The position numbers were made by a program, and so were the translations under genes. From contig NZ_JAGSXH010000004.1 of assembly GCF_018283645.1 (NCBI RefSeq), positions 55,312-119,311 of the forward strand: DNA of 64,000 bases, written 5' to 3'. How positions within the stretch are numbered: the first letter of the stretch is position 1; every line of letters starts with the position of its first letter. Shown here one piece after another: positions 51,076 to 60,308 of the stretch. This DNA is from Actinocrinis puniceicyclus. Lineage in GTDB: Bacteria; Actinomycetota; Actinomycetes; Streptomycetales; Catenulisporaceae. Below the pieces are notes generated by a model. It did no database searches, had not been told where the DNA came from, and worked only from the letters and a program-made list of their open reading frames with translations.

Positions 51076-53073
51076 TCAGGAGGCGCGGATCAGGTCCACG
51101 ATGCGGGTCAGGCTCCGCGTCATGTCGTAGTCCCTCGGCGTGAAGACCTCGGCGACGCCCGACTCCTTGAGCACTTTCGCGTCGGCGTCCGGGATGATCC
51201 CGCCGACCACCACCGGGATATCGCCGGCACCGGCCGCGCGCAGCCGCCCGATCACCTCCGGGACCAGCCGCAGGTGCGAGCCGGAGAGCACGGAAAGGCC
51301 GACGCAGTGCACGTCCTCCGCGACGGCGGCGGCCGCGATCTGCGCCGGGGTCAGCCGGATGCCCTGGTATACGACCTCGAATCCGGCGTCGCGCGCGCGC
51401 ACCGCGATCTGCTCGGCGCCGTTCGAATGGCCGTCCAGCCCCGGCTTCCCGACCAGGATGCGCAGCCTGCGCCCGCGCTCGCGGCCCGCTTCGCGCACGT
51501 ACTCGCGCAGCGCCACCAGTTCCGACGAGGCGTTCGCGGTCGGCGCGTCCGCTGAGATACCGGTCGGCGCACGGTACTCGCCGAACACCTCCCGCAGCGC
51601 CCCGGACCACTCGCCGGTGGTGGCCCCGGCCCGCGCACAGGCCAGCGTCGCAGGCATCAGATTCACCGCCGGGTCGGCCGCGTCGGCGCGCAGCCGGGCC
51701 AGCGCCGCCTCGACCGCCGCGGTGTCCCTGGCCGCACGCCAAGCGCGGAGCGCGTCGACGGCATGCTCCTGTACCCGCGGATCCACGCTCTGGATCGCCG
51801 CATCGAGGTCGGCGGTCAGCGGGTTCGGCTCGGTCTCGGTGTACGCGTTGACGCCCACCACGATCTGCTCGCCGGATTCGATGCGGGCGCGGCGCAGCGC
51901 ATGCTGGGCGACCAGTCGGGCCTTGAGATAGCCGGACTCCACCGCGGCCACCACCCCGCCCATCGCCTGCACCCGCTCGATCTCGGCGCGTGCCGCGGTG
52001 GCCAGTTGCGCGGTCTTCGCCTCCACGACCGGTGAACCGGCGAACAGATCCCCGTACTCGAGCAAGTCCGACTCGAAGGCCAGCACCTGCTGCATCCGCA
52101 GCGACCACTGCTGGTCCCACGGCCGCGGCAGCCCCAGCGCCTCGTTCCAGGCGGGCAGTTGCACGGCGCGCGCACGCGCGTCCTTGGACAGCGTGACCGC
52201 CAGCATCTCCAGCATGATCCGGGCGACGTTGTTCTCCGGCTGCGCCTCGGTCAGGCCGAGCGAGTTGACCTGAACGCCGTAGCGGAAGCGCCGCTTCGCC
52301 GGATCGGTCACGCCGTAACGCTCGCGCGTGATCTCGTCCCACAACCGGGTGAAGGCGCGCATCTTGCAGAGCTCTTCGACGAACCGGACGCCGGCGTTGA
52401 CGAAGAACGAGATCCGCTCGACGACGCGGTCGAACTCGTCCGACGGCACCTGTCCGCTGTCGCGTACCGCGTCGAGCACGGTGATGGCGGTCGAGAGCGC
52501 GTACGCGATTTCCTGCACCGGATCAGCCCCGGCTTCCTGCAGGTGGTAGCTGCAGATGTTGATCGGGTTCCACTTGGGCAGGGCGTTGACGGTGTACGCG
52601 ATCAGATCCGTGGTCAGCCGCAGCGAGGGACCGGGCGGGAAGACGTAGGTGCCACGCGAAAGGTATTCCTTCACGATGTCGTTCTGCGTGGTTCCCGCCA
52701 GCGCGCTGATGTCGGCGCCCTGTCGTTCGGCGGCCACCTGGTAGAGCGCGAGCAGCCACATCGCGGTGGCGTTGATGGTCATCGAGGTGTTCATCGCGGC
52801 CAGCGGAATGCCGTCGAACAACGCCTCCACGTCGCCGACATGCGCGATCGGCACGCCGACCTTGCCGACCTCCCCGGCCGCCAGGTCGGCGTCGGGGTCG
52901 TAGCCGGTCTGCGTGGGCAGGTCGAAAGCCACCGACAGGCCGGTCTGCCCCTTGCCGAGATTGCGCCGGTACAACGCGTTCGACTCGGCCGGGGTCGAGT
53001 GGCCGGCATACGTGCGCATGACCCATGGCCGGTCCCGGCGAGCGGGCCCGGCAGATTCCACCGCGTGCACCAT
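51076..53073 (-). CDS. ecm: Ethylmalonyl-CoA mutase Ecm (MeaA)
   Basis: Ecm uses coenzyme B12 to convert ethylmalonyl-CoA to methylsuccinyl-CoA. The protein of about 665 residues contains both domains in one chain. The TIM-barrel head has WVMRTYAGHSTPAESNALYRRNLGKGQTG-type sequence diagnostic for the Ecm/MeaA branch. The C-terminal cobalamin domain has DGHSNG near residue 547, SGSHL and GGIIPDAD. The start is ambiguous: ATG 53073 has GGAGG twelve bases upstream, and GTG 53109 is open. The operator at 53136-53151 lies just upstream. Methylsuccinyl-CoA dehydrogenase and later pathway genes are not in the window. Confidence 0.94.
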   Translation of the reverse strand: MVHAVESAGPARRDRPWVMRTYAGHSTPAESNALYRRNLGKGQTGLSVAFDLPTQTGYDPDADLAAGEVGKVGVPIAHVGDVEALFDGIPLAAMNTSMTINATAMWLLALYQVAAERQGADISALAGTTQNDIVKEYLSRGTYVFPPGPSLRLTTDLIAYTVNALPKWNPINICSYHLQEAGADPVQEIAYALSTAITVLDAVRDSGQVPSDEFDRVVERISFFVNAGVRFVEELCKMRAFTRLWDEITRERYGVTDPAKRRFRYGVQVNSLGLTEAQPENNVARIMLEMLAVTLSKDARARAVQLPAWNEALGLPRPWDQQWSLRMQQVLAFESDLLEYGDLFAGSPVVEAKTAQLATAARAEIERVQAMGGVVAAVESGYLKARLVAQHALRRARIESGEQIVVGVNAYTETEPNPLTADLDAAIQSVDPRVQEHAVDALRAWRAARDTAAVEAALARLRADAADPAVNLMPATLACARAGATTGEWSGALREVFGEYRAPTGISADAPTANASSELVALREYVREAGRERGRRLRILVGKPGLDGHSNGAEQIAVRARDAGFEVVYQGIRLTPAQIAAAAVAEDVHCVGLSVLSGSHLRLVPEVIGRLRAAGAGDIPVVVGGIIPDADAKVLKESGVAEVFTPRDYDMTRSLTRIVDLIRAS

Positions 53074-53135
53074 GGTGTCAGCAGACCTCCGCTTCATCGT
53101 CGCCGCCACACGTGGTCGACGCCTCTGCTGCGGAG

Positions 53136-53151
53136 TTTACTGGCGAGTAAC
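53136..53151 (-). promoter_or_regulatory. Putative operator upstream of ecm, shared with ccr
   Basis: On the plus strand TTTACT-GGCG-AGTAAC matches the ccr repeat with one arm mismatch. Read toward ecm it gives TAGTTACTCGCCAGTAAA, nearly the same 18 bases as before ccr. It lies 62 bases upstream of the chosen ecm start. Confidence 0.7.
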
Positions 53152-53194
53152 TAAGCTGCCAGTGTGATCCGGCTCACGCCGTCGGGAGCGCGGT

Positions 53195-53692
53195 TCACCT
53201 GGTGGGTCGGTGCCGGACGTGCTCGACCAGCGCGAGAATGCCGTGCGCGATGCCGCCGTCCAGGTCACGCACGGAGAAGGCCGAGGTCATCGAAGCGGCG
53301 GCGAGGGCGCAGGAGCGGTCGTCGAGCAGGGCGCGTGCGTTCGTGCCGGTGACGATCTCCAGCCGGTGCACGGCCGGGTCCACCGCGATCAGCACCGACT
53401 TGTCCGCGGCCGGACCGAGTTCGGCGTGCCGGGCTTCGGCCTGTGCGCGCGGGTTCTCACCGAGGGTGCCGATGAAGACCGACCAGTTCAGGTCGGTGCG
53501 CTTCTCGGCGAGCCGGATGGCCCGGCGGATCTGCGTCGAGTCGATCAGCGGGCCGGCCGCTCGAACGGACCCGGCAGTGCTCGGGACCGGACTGTTCACG
53601 GCGGTACCGTGCGGGGCCGAAGCGGACGCGGCGGCGCGATCCGCGGCGGCGCCCGTGGTGGCCGCTACGGGGGTCACCTGCTCGCCGGACAC
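53195..53692 (-). CDS. DUF5130 (TPM-like) protein
   Basis: A soluble protein of about 165 residues matching DUF5130: IRRAIRLAEKRTDLNWSVFIG, KSVLIAVDPAVHRLEIVTGT and CALAAASMTSAFSVRDLDGG. The fold is related to TPM phosphatases, but no catalysis is proven. The start is uncertain. GTG at 53692 avoids a 50-base overlap, and GTG 53764 is an open alternative. The gene follows a small membrane-protein gene on the same strand in a common actinobacterial pairing. Confidence 0.75.
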   Translation of the reverse strand: MSGEQVTPVAATTGAAADRAAASASAPHGTAVNSPVPSTAGSVRAAGPLIDSTQIRRAIRLAEKRTDLNWSVFIGTLGENPRAQAEARHAELGPAADKSVLIAVDPAVHRLEIVTGTNARALLDDRSCALAAASMTSAFSVRDLDGGIAHGILALVEHVRHRPTR

Positions 53693-53711
53693 GTCGTCGG
53701 AGGTCGCCCGG

Positions 53712-54128
53712 TCACCAGGAGCCACTGGCCCCACCGCTCCCGGGGGACTTGCCCGCGCCCACACCCTGCTGCGCGGAGGACGACGAACCGGACCCCGGCG
53801 CGTTTTCCGAGGTGGATGCCTCGGCCTGGCCGCTCTGGCCGGCCCAGCCGACCTCGCGGCGGTTGCGGTCGCCGCGGACCCAGCCGGGCATCACCACCAG
53901 GAAGGAGATGAGCAGGAACAGCGCCAGCGGAATGCCGAGATAGATGCCGAGAGTCTGCAGGACGCTCAGGCCCGGCCCGGAATCCTCGCCGTCGTAATGG
54001 TGATATGCGGCGAACGCGCTCGACGCGGCCAGCAGCGGGACAGCGGTCGCCGCGGCGACGGCACCCGCCCGGGCCGCAACGCGCAGTCGCGCCTGGGACG
54101 TCGTACGGAAGAGCGTGGTGATGGACAC
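53712..54128 (-). CDS. Small exported/membrane protein
   Basis: A 138-residue protein with a GTG start at 54128. Residues 1-40 look like a signal peptide or first helix (AVAAATAVPLLAASSAFAA). A second helix (LQTLGIYLGIPLALFLLISFLVVMP) is followed by WVRGDRNRREVGW and a Gly/Ser-rich cytosolic or extracellular tail. Conserved in actinobacteria next to DUF5130 proteins. Function is unknown. A longer in-frame reading to 54431 is not supported by a ribosome site. Confidence 0.75.
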   Translation of the reverse strand: MSITTLFRTTSQARLRVAARAGAVAAATAVPLLAASSAFAAYHHYDGEDSGPGLSVLQTLGIYLGIPLALFLLISFLVVMPGWVRGDRNRREVGWAGQSGQAEASTSENAPGSGSSSSAQQGVGAGKSPGSGGASGSW

Positions 54129-54261
54129 GTGAAAACGGTAGCTCAAAACGAAAGCCGCCTTGCGTTCAGGTCCGCATTCGGGCGTGGTTCGCGCCCCGAT
54201 CGCGGCCGAGCCGCCGTACCGCCGCGGGACAGACCCGCCTCCCGACTGTGCTGAAGGCACG

Positions 54262-56481
54262 TCACGCGAGCGCGCGCAGCACCCGGGCCAGCGACCGCAC
54301 CCGCGGATGCGCCGCCAACTCGTCGAGCAGCACCGGCCTGCCGCCCGAGTCCGCCAACGGCAGCCGCCAGTTCGGGTACACCTCGCCGGAGGTGCCGGGC
54401 AGGTTGTGCGGCCGCACGTCACCGACCGCATCGGGTAGGTAAACGCCGATCAGCCGGGCCGGAGTCCAGGCCAGGAAGCGGTGCAGCGCCTCGATCGTCT
54501 CCTGTTCGCCGGCGCCCGCGCGCAGCAGCCCGCAGCCGCGCAGCAGGTCGATCCACGCCTGGACGTTGGCGCGGTCCGCCTCCTTCTCCTCGTGCAGCGG
54601 CCGGGCCAGCAGGCCGAGCCGGTCGCGCAGTTGCAGATGGGCGCCGCTGAGCAGCGCCGCGGTCGGCGGCAGGTCGTGCGTCGTCACCGCGGCCAGGCAG
54701 TTCTCCCGCCAGCGGCCGGGCGGATGCGGGCTGCCGTCGGCGTCGCGCTCGAACCACAGCACGTTGGTGCCGAAGATGCCGCGATCGGCCAGCGCCTCTC
54801 GGACCCAGGGCTCGACGGTCCCGAGGTCCTCCCCTATCACGAGCGCGCCGCTGCGGTGCGCCTCCAGCGTGAGGACCGCCAGCAGTTCCTCGTGGTCGTA
54901 GTAGACGTACGTACCCTGGCTGGCTTTCGCGCCGGCCGGCACCCACCAGAGCCGGAACAGCGCCATGACGTGGTCCATCCGCACACCGTCGGCGTGCCGG
55001 AGGACCCCGGCGAGCATCTGGCGGTACGGCAGATACCCCGTCTCGGCGAGGCGGTCCGGCCGCCACGGCCGCGAGCTCCAGTCCTGGCCGAGTTGGTTGA
55101 ACTCGTCAGCGGGCGCGCCGACGGTGACGCCCCGCGCGTAAACGTCCAGATCCGCCCACGTGTCCGCGCCATCCGCCTGCGCGCCGACGGCCAGATCGTG
55201 GAAGACGCCGTAGGGCATCCCGGCGTGTGCACAGGCGGTGCGGACCGCCGCGAGCTGTTCGTCGAGCAACCACTGGAGCCAGCAGTGAAAGTCGATCTCC
55301 GCCTGCTGCAACTCCGCGAACTGCGCGACCGCGTCCGTATCGGGCCGCCGCAGCGTCTCCGGCCACGCGGCGCTGTTGCCTCCGTACAACTGTGCGAGGG
55401 TCAACCAGGTCGCGTGCAGTCGCAGCGCGCGGCCTTCACGCGCGAGGTAAGCGCGGTACGCCGCCGAGCGTCCAGCCGTGCGTGGCGTCGAGTACAGCAG
55501 GCGCAGTGCCAGCGCCTTTCCTTCCCACACATCGTCACGGTCGATCAGGTCATCGGACAGATCCCGCTTGCGCAGCTCCGCTCCGATCTGGTCGATCTGC
55601 TCGCGGACCTCGGTCGGGACATACGCGTACTCAGGTACCGACTCGATGCGCAAGTGGATGGGGTCCGGATAGCGCCGGGTCGCCGGCAGGTACGGCGAGG
55701 GATCGACCGGGGGTACGCCGCTGCTGCCGTGTAGCGGATTGACGACGAGGAAGCCCGCGCCAAGGTCGTGGCCGGCGATCGCGGCCAACTCGGCCAGGTC
55801 GCCGAGATCGCCCATCCCCCACGACCGGCGCGAGCGCACCGAATGCAACTGAAGCGTGTAGCCCCAGGCGCGCCGGCGGGTCGGCGTGGTCAACCGGTGC
55901 GGCGCGACGGCCAGCGACGTCTGCTTCACCTCGCCGCCGATCCGGGCGAACAGCGTGTGCCAGCCGATCGGCAGCGCTATCGGCAGGGCGAACGTATAAG
56001 CGGTCAAACCACGACGCTCGGTGGGCGTGGACGAGAGCAGGGCCACGTCGTAGCGCCGGCCGCCGTCCTCAAGCGCGATCCAGAGCACGGGCGGCGAGCC
56101 CGGCGGCGCGTGCACGGTCACCCGCGGTACCGCGGTGGCCTGCGCCGCGTGCCCGGCCCGCTCCGGCAGTTGACGCACCACCACGCACGGCGGCAGCGCC
56201 CGGAACTGACGGTCCGTCAGCTCCCGCAGCGCGTCGCGGCAGGAGGCGGGGGTCGAAGCGTCCACGCCGAAGCCGGCCAGCACGGCGATCAGGGTTTCGA
56301 CCGGGACCTCGACGCGTCTGCCGTGCCAGTCGTGATAGTCGGTGGCGATCCGGTAGGCGCGCGCCGTCTCGATCAGTTCGGGCCAGACGGCCGGCGAGCC
56401 GACCGTACCCGACTGCTCGCGCTCGTCGATCCGCCGGTCTCGGACGTCCTGATCCGCGCCATGCCGCGTCACGGAGTTCAT
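54262..56481 (-). CDS. malQ: 4-alpha-glucanotransferase MalQ (amylomaltase)
   Basis: MalQ moves alpha-1,4-glucan segments between malto-oligosaccharides and releases glucose. The 739-residue GH77 protein has a long N-terminal region (about 1-200) of the actinobacterial type. The catalytic residues are Asp in MDHVMALFRLW, Glu in IGEDLGTV and Asp in THDLPPTAAL. An ATG at 56481 is used, without a clear ribosome site, and a TTG three codons upstream also lies in frame. It is 32 kb from the glgE cluster. It would recycle oligosaccharides made by GlgX and GlgP. Confidence 0.94.
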   Translation of the reverse strand: MNSVTRHGADQDVRDRRIDEREQSGTVGSPAVWPELIETARAYRIATDYHDWHGRRVEVPVETLIAVLAGFGVDASTPASCRDALRELTDRQFRALPPCVVVRQLPERAGHAAQATAVPRVTVHAPPGSPPVLWIALEDGGRRYDVALLSSTPTERRGLTAYTFALPIALPIGWHTLFARIGGEVKQTSLAVAPHRLTTPTRRRAWGYTLQLHSVRSRRSWGMGDLGDLAELAAIAGHDLGAGFLVVNPLHGSSGVPPVDPSPYLPATRRYPDPIHLRIESVPEYAYVPTEVREQIDQIGAELRKRDLSDDLIDRDDVWEGKALALRLLYSTPRTAGRSAAYRAYLAREGRALRLHATWLTLAQLYGGNSAAWPETLRRPDTDAVAQFAELQQAEIDFHCWLQWLLDEQLAAVRTACAHAGMPYGVFHDLAVGAQADGADTWADLDVYARGVTVGAPADEFNQLGQDWSSRPWRPDRLAETGYLPYRQMLAGVLRHADGVRMDHVMALFRLWWVPAGAKASQGTYVYYDHEELLAVLTLEAHRSGALVIGEDLGTVEPWVREALADRGIFGTNVLWFERDADGSPHPPGRWRENCLAAVTTHDLPPTAALLSGAHLQLRDRLGLLARPLHEEKEADRANVQAWIDLLRGCGLLRAGAGEQETIEALHRFLAWTPARLIGVYLPDAVGDVRPHNLPGTSGEVYPNWRLPLADSGGRPVLLDELAAHPRVRSLARVLRALA

Positions 56482-56664
56482 GGTTACCAAGTTCTCACAG
56501 CGCCGTTACAGACGGAATCCGCCGCTCTGGAAGCCGGTGTTGCGAAGCGCTCACAACGCCCGGTACCCCATCGCGGCGGTTCCATCATTCACTTGTCCGA
56601 TCGTCTCGGGAGCCGGCCGTGCCGCCGGGCGACGCCGCCTCGGAACCCTTGAGCCCGCGGCCGG

Positions 56665-57249
56665 TCACGCGGCCAGACGCTGGCTCCTCGCGCCCTCAGA
56701 GACGACGATGCCGTCCGGCCAGTGCGGCTCGAACGGCAGCAGTTCCACATCGGCACCGTATCCCCTGAGGTACGGCATCCAGCGGGGGTCGGTCCTTCCC
56801 GAGGACAGGATCCGCCAGGCGGACCCGCTCGGTTGGACCGGCTGCCGTTTCATCCTCCAGCCCAGTTCGATCAGGGGCCGGTCGGCCTTGACGTGATTGC
56901 ACCTGCGGCAGGAGGAGACCACGTTGTCCCAGGCGTGCCGACCGCCGCGCGAGCGCGGGATGACATGGTCGATGCTGGTCGCCGGGGCATCGCAGTAGAC
57001 GCAGCGCCCGGCGTCGCGTGCGAAGACGGCCCTGCGGGTCAGCGGCACGCCGCGACGCACGGGAACGCGGACATAGCGTGTCAGTTTGACCACCGCGGGG
57101 GCGGGCAGTTCGAACGAGGCCGCGTGCAGCGGGGAGCCGGCCTCTTCGAGGGTTATGGCCTTTAGATTGAGGACGAGGACCACCGCGCGCCGCTGCGGGA
57201 CAACGCAGAGTGGCTCGTAGGAAGCGTTCAGGACCAGCGAGTGGGGCAC
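56665..57249 (-). CDS. HNH endonuclease-domain protein
   Basis: A 194-residue protein of the McrA-like HNH family common in actinobacteria. The zinc/HNH core is CVYCDAPATSIDHVIPRSRGG followed by CRRCNHVKADR, with two Cys pairs and the catalytic Asp-His. A conserved N-terminal MPHSLVLNASYEPLCVV and a central VRVPVRRGVPL segment are typical. GTG 57249 has AGGAGG upstream. It is usually a stand-alone housekeeping-type gene with unknown cellular role, not a clear restriction enzyme. Confidence 0.9.
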   Translation of the reverse strand: MPHSLVLNASYEPLCVVPQRRAVVLVLNLKAITLEEAGSPLHAASFELPAPAVVKLTRYVRVPVRRGVPLTRRAVFARDAGRCVYCDAPATSIDHVIPRSRGGRHAWDNVVSSCRRCNHVKADRPLIELGWRMKRQPVQPSGSAWRILSSGRTDPRWMPYLRGYGADVELLPFEPHWPDGIVVSEGARSQRLAA

Positions 57250-57624
57250 GGGTGCCTCCTCCTATCAGCGCCCGGCGCGTGGCTCGCACCGGGCTCCGGG
57301 TACCCGACGGGAGGGTGGTGCGGTGCCCGAAGGCGTCGAGCCCTGCGGGCGGTCCGGCCATGACGGAACCATGGCCCATCCGCCGCGCAGCAGGCTTGCC
57401 AAGCCTGACCGCAGCCGCCCGTCGTCGGGCGTGTATCCAGTGTGGCTGCCTGTGTTGTTCCCACGCCACCGTGTTTCAACGCGGAGTGCACGAATTCGGC
57501 GCCGCATCGCGGGATCAAACGGACTTAACGGCATGAATAGTTCCTGATCCCCTCGGAATCTGGTCGTTGACGTCCGGGTTTCGGCTACGGTCGGACCGTC
57601 CCGCCACCCCCTTGGCCCGAAAGG
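57250..57624. other. Noncoding region between HNH and MscS genes
   Basis: In these 375 bases between divergent genes I see no convincing gene. A 13-base palindrome ACGGTCGGACCGT (57587-57599) near the mscS side could be an operator. The promoters of both genes should be here. Confidence 0.55.
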
Positions 57625-58578
57625 ATGACACGACCGGTGCCCGCATTCCCGGCCGCGTTCCCGATAGTGAACCCGCCGTCGCCCTCCGCCACGTCCATGT
57701 CCTCCCACATCGACTCGAGCAGCCTCGGGCACTGGTTCTCGGTGCACGGCTCGCTGCTGATCAGCCACGGGGCTCAGATCCTGACGATCATCGTGGCCTG
57801 TGTGGTGATCAGGGTGGCGACCACGCGCGCGATCAACCGGGTGGTGCGGCACGCGACCCGGGCCGCGCAGGGGGCCGGCCGGCTGCTCGGCGGCACCGGC
57901 CTGATCGCGGGCGAACGCACGCGTCAGCGCACCCAGGCGATCGGCTCGGTGCTGCGCTCGCTGGCCTCGGCGATCATCTTCGTGATCGGCGGACTCATGA
58001 TCGTCTCGGTGCTCACCATCCCGATCGCACCGATCCTCGCCTCGGTCTCGGTGGTCGGGGTGGCTCTCGGCCTCGGTGCTCAGGGCCTGATCACGGACTT
58101 CATCTCCGGGATCTTCATGGTCTTCGAGGACCAGTACGGGGTGGGCGACGTGATCGACGCGGGCGCGGCAAAGGGCACGGTCGAGGAGGTCGGCCTGCGC
58201 ATCACCAAGCTGCGGGACGCGGACGGCGTCATGTGGTACGTGCGCAACGGCTCGATCAACCGGGTCGGCAACAAGTCGCAGGGCTGGTCCCGCGTCGTGG
58301 TGGACGTGCCGGTGGCCTACACCGAGGATGTGGGCAGGGCGCGGGAAATCATGGCGCTGACCGCGGACGAACTGTTCTCGGACGAGGCGTGGCGCGACCG
58401 TTTCACCGACGACAAGCCGAAGGTGGTCGGCGTTGAGTCACTGGACGGTGCGTACGTGGTGATCCGCATACAGGCGCGCACCGCGCCGCAGAAGGATTTC
58501 GAGGTGGCTCGGGAGTTGCGGGCACGGCTCAAGGCGGCCCTCGACGCGGCGGAGGTACAGGTGGCCTCCCTCAAATAG
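57625..58578 (+). CDS. mscS: MscS-family mechanosensitive channel
   Basis: A 317-residue small-conductance mechanosensitive channel that opens on hypo-osmotic shock. Three to four membrane helices are predicted, with the pore helix and beta-domain signature VALGLGAQGLITDFISGIFM followed by FEDQYGVGD. The C-terminal cage region ends in ELRARLKAALDAAEV. ATG 57625 directly touches AAAGG, so GTG 57637, or a later ATG at 57697, may be the real start. A GNAT gene converges after it. Confidence 0.92.
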   Translation: MTRPVPAFPAAFPIVNPPSPSATSMSSHIDSSSLGHWFSVHGSLLISHGAQILTIIVACVVIRVATTRAINRVVRHATRAAQGAGRLLGGTGLIAGERTRQRTQAIGSVLRSLASAIIFVIGGLMIVSVLTIPIAPILASVSVVGVALGLGAQGLITDFISGIFMVFEDQYGVGDVIDAGAAKGTVEEVGLRITKLRDADGVMWYVRNGSINRVGNKSQGWSRVVVDVPVAYTEDVGRAREIMALTADELFSDEAWRDRFTDDKPKVVGVESLDGAYVVIRIQARTAPQKDFEVARELRARLKAALDAAEVQVASLK

Positions 58579-58648
58579 CCGCTGCCCGCCCGCCGCTGCG
58601 GGCCGCTGCGCGCGCTCCGGGCCGGCCCACGCGGGGCTGCTGCTCGCC

Positions 58649-59209
58649 TCAGGGTGTGAGGTCCGTTTCCGGGCGCAGAATCGAATACTGCACCATGTCC
58701 CGCCATGCGCCGGCCCGGAAGCAGGCGCCGCGCGCGACGCCCTCGCGCGTGAACCCGGCCTTTTCCAGGGCGCGCTGCTCGGCCAGGTTGGCGGTCTCGG
58801 TCCCGGCCTCGATCCTGTGGTACCGCGTGTACGAGAACAGATAACGTACGAGCAGCCGTTGCGCGATCGTTCCGTACCCCTTCCCCCGCTCGGCCGCCAG
58901 AAGCCCGATCCCGATGTTCCACGTGGCCGAATTCGGTGCGGTCTGCACGCTGCGCCACCCGACGTCGCCGATCAACACCTCAGCCGACTCGGCACCGCCC
59001 GGGCCCTCGGCGGGGGCCAGGTCACGCACCACGGCCAGCCTGCCGCCGTTGTCGTCGAAGAACCCCTGCTCGAACATTCGGCGCAGCGTCCCCGGATTGC
59101 GGTACCCGAAGAAACCGAACTCCGAGGCTTCGACGGGGTCGTCGTACAGCCCGCTCATCACCGGCAGGTCTGCCTCCACGATCGGCCGCAGCCGTACCTG
59201 ATCACCCAT
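58649..59209 (-). CDS. GNAT-family N-acetyltransferase
   Basis: A 186-residue acetyltransferase of the RimJ/RimL-like branch. The acetyl-CoA pyrophosphate loop is LAAERGKGYGT, followed by an RIEAGTETANLAEQRALEKAGF helix-strand element with the conserved ALEKAGF. The ATG at 59209 starts MGDQVRLRPI. The substrate is unknown and may be an amine antibiotic or protein N-terminus. It is 60 bases downstream of a metallopeptidase-like gene on the same strand. Confidence 0.87.
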   Translation of the reverse strand: MGDQVRLRPIVEADLPVMSGLYDDPVEASEFGFFGYRNPGTLRRMFEQGFFDDNGGRLAVVRDLAPAEGPGGAESAEVLIGDVGWRSVQTAPNSATWNIGIGLLAAERGKGYGTIAQRLLVRYLFSYTRYHRIEAGTETANLAEQRALEKAGFTREGVARGACFRAGAWRDMVQYSILRPETDLTP

Positions 59210-59270
59210 GGCGGCACACTACCGACACCGGCGCGTGCCGGCTTCGGAAGCCTCCGCAGAACGCGGATTC

Positions 59271-60098
59271 TCACGATGTCTGCGCGATCTTCTTGAAATA
59301 CGCGAGACTACGCCGCAGCAGGACGCGGAGAGTCGGGTCGAGATGAACCGCCCACGCAGGATCCTGTTCTCGGCGAAGCCCGCACAGGCAGGCAAACGCG
59401 TAGCCGTACTCAGGTTCGTCGAGATAACCCAGGTGGGAGTACCTGAAGTCCCCCGATCCCAGCAGGGCCCGCTCACTCAGCTCACCCAGGGGCTCAGCCG
59501 ACCAGCCGCGCGTGGTGGGCTGGAACGTGATCGACGCGTTCGCCACGAAGATGCCCATCCGGAGGAACACCGTGGCCAGGTCCGTGAGCTCTTCGTTCTT
59601 CGCGCTGCTCGGTGAGCATCGGCCCTCGCCGATGAGCCGGGCGTGCGCGAGCTCGTGAGCGATGATCGCCGTGAGCACCGCCGGATCGTCGGCCTTGGTC
59701 ACGTCGATGTCGATGTACTCGTCGCCGCCGCTGCGCCAGTAGTGGCCCACCGCCCTCGTCTTGTCGAAGTGGCGCTTCGGCTCGCTCTTGTCCTCCTGGC
59801 TGCCGTCGAACAGCTGGACCGTGATCCGGCCGGGTTCCACGCCCATGACTACCTCGACCCGGCGCACCAGTTCCCTGATCGCCTCCGGGGTGGCCCGGTA
59901 GCCTTTCGGGTAGAAGGCCGGGCCCGGAACCGCCAGTTCACGTTGAGCGATCTTCGCGCCGAACTGATCGGACAGCCAGAGCATCCGGTCCTCGATCCAA
60001 ACCTTCCGCTCGCCGTCGACCGGGCAGGTATCTTCGATCTGCTTCTGCCACGGTCGCGGCTGTGTCAGGAAGTCCTTGTCTTTCGGCGTACTCGCCAT
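59271..60098 (-). CDS. Metallopeptidase-like protein with HExxH motif
   Basis: A 275-residue cytosolic protein with HELAH in AIIAHELAHARLIGEGR, followed by an EELTDLATVFL segment that could supply the third zinc ligand (gluzincin-like). The N-terminal 110 residues have no recognised domain. No signal peptide or membrane helix is present, unlike M48 or M50 enzymes. GGGGGTGA precedes the ATG at 60098. Family and substrate are not known to me. Protease activity is inferred from the motif only. Confidence 0.75.
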   Translation of the reverse strand: MASTPKDKDFLTQPRPWQKQIEDTCPVDGERKVWIEDRMLWLSDQFGAKIAQRELAVPGPAFYPKGYRATPEAIRELVRRVEVVMGVEPGRITVQLFDGSQEDKSEPKRHFDKTRAVGHYWRSGGDEYIDIDVTKADDPAVLTAIIAHELAHARLIGEGRCSPSSAKNEELTDLATVFLRMGIFVANASITFQPTTRGWSAEPLGELSERALLGSGDFRYSHLGYLDEPEYGYAFACLCGLRREQDPAWAVHLDPTLRVLLRRSLAYFKKIAQTS

Positions 60099-60308
60099 GG
60101 CCCGTCACCCCCCTCACGCACCCCACTCACCCAGAGAGCAGGTTGGCGCTTCGCTTGTTTTTCCCCGACGAGCGCGGCTCACTCTCAAGCCGCTCGGCCA
60201 AGCCGTCGTGCCTCGCGCAGCGGTAAGCGGCACGTCGCGGCGCGATTCGAGCCACCGCCAGAATCGCTACGCGAAGCGACCCGGCAAAGTACTACTGACC
60301 GCGGGGAA

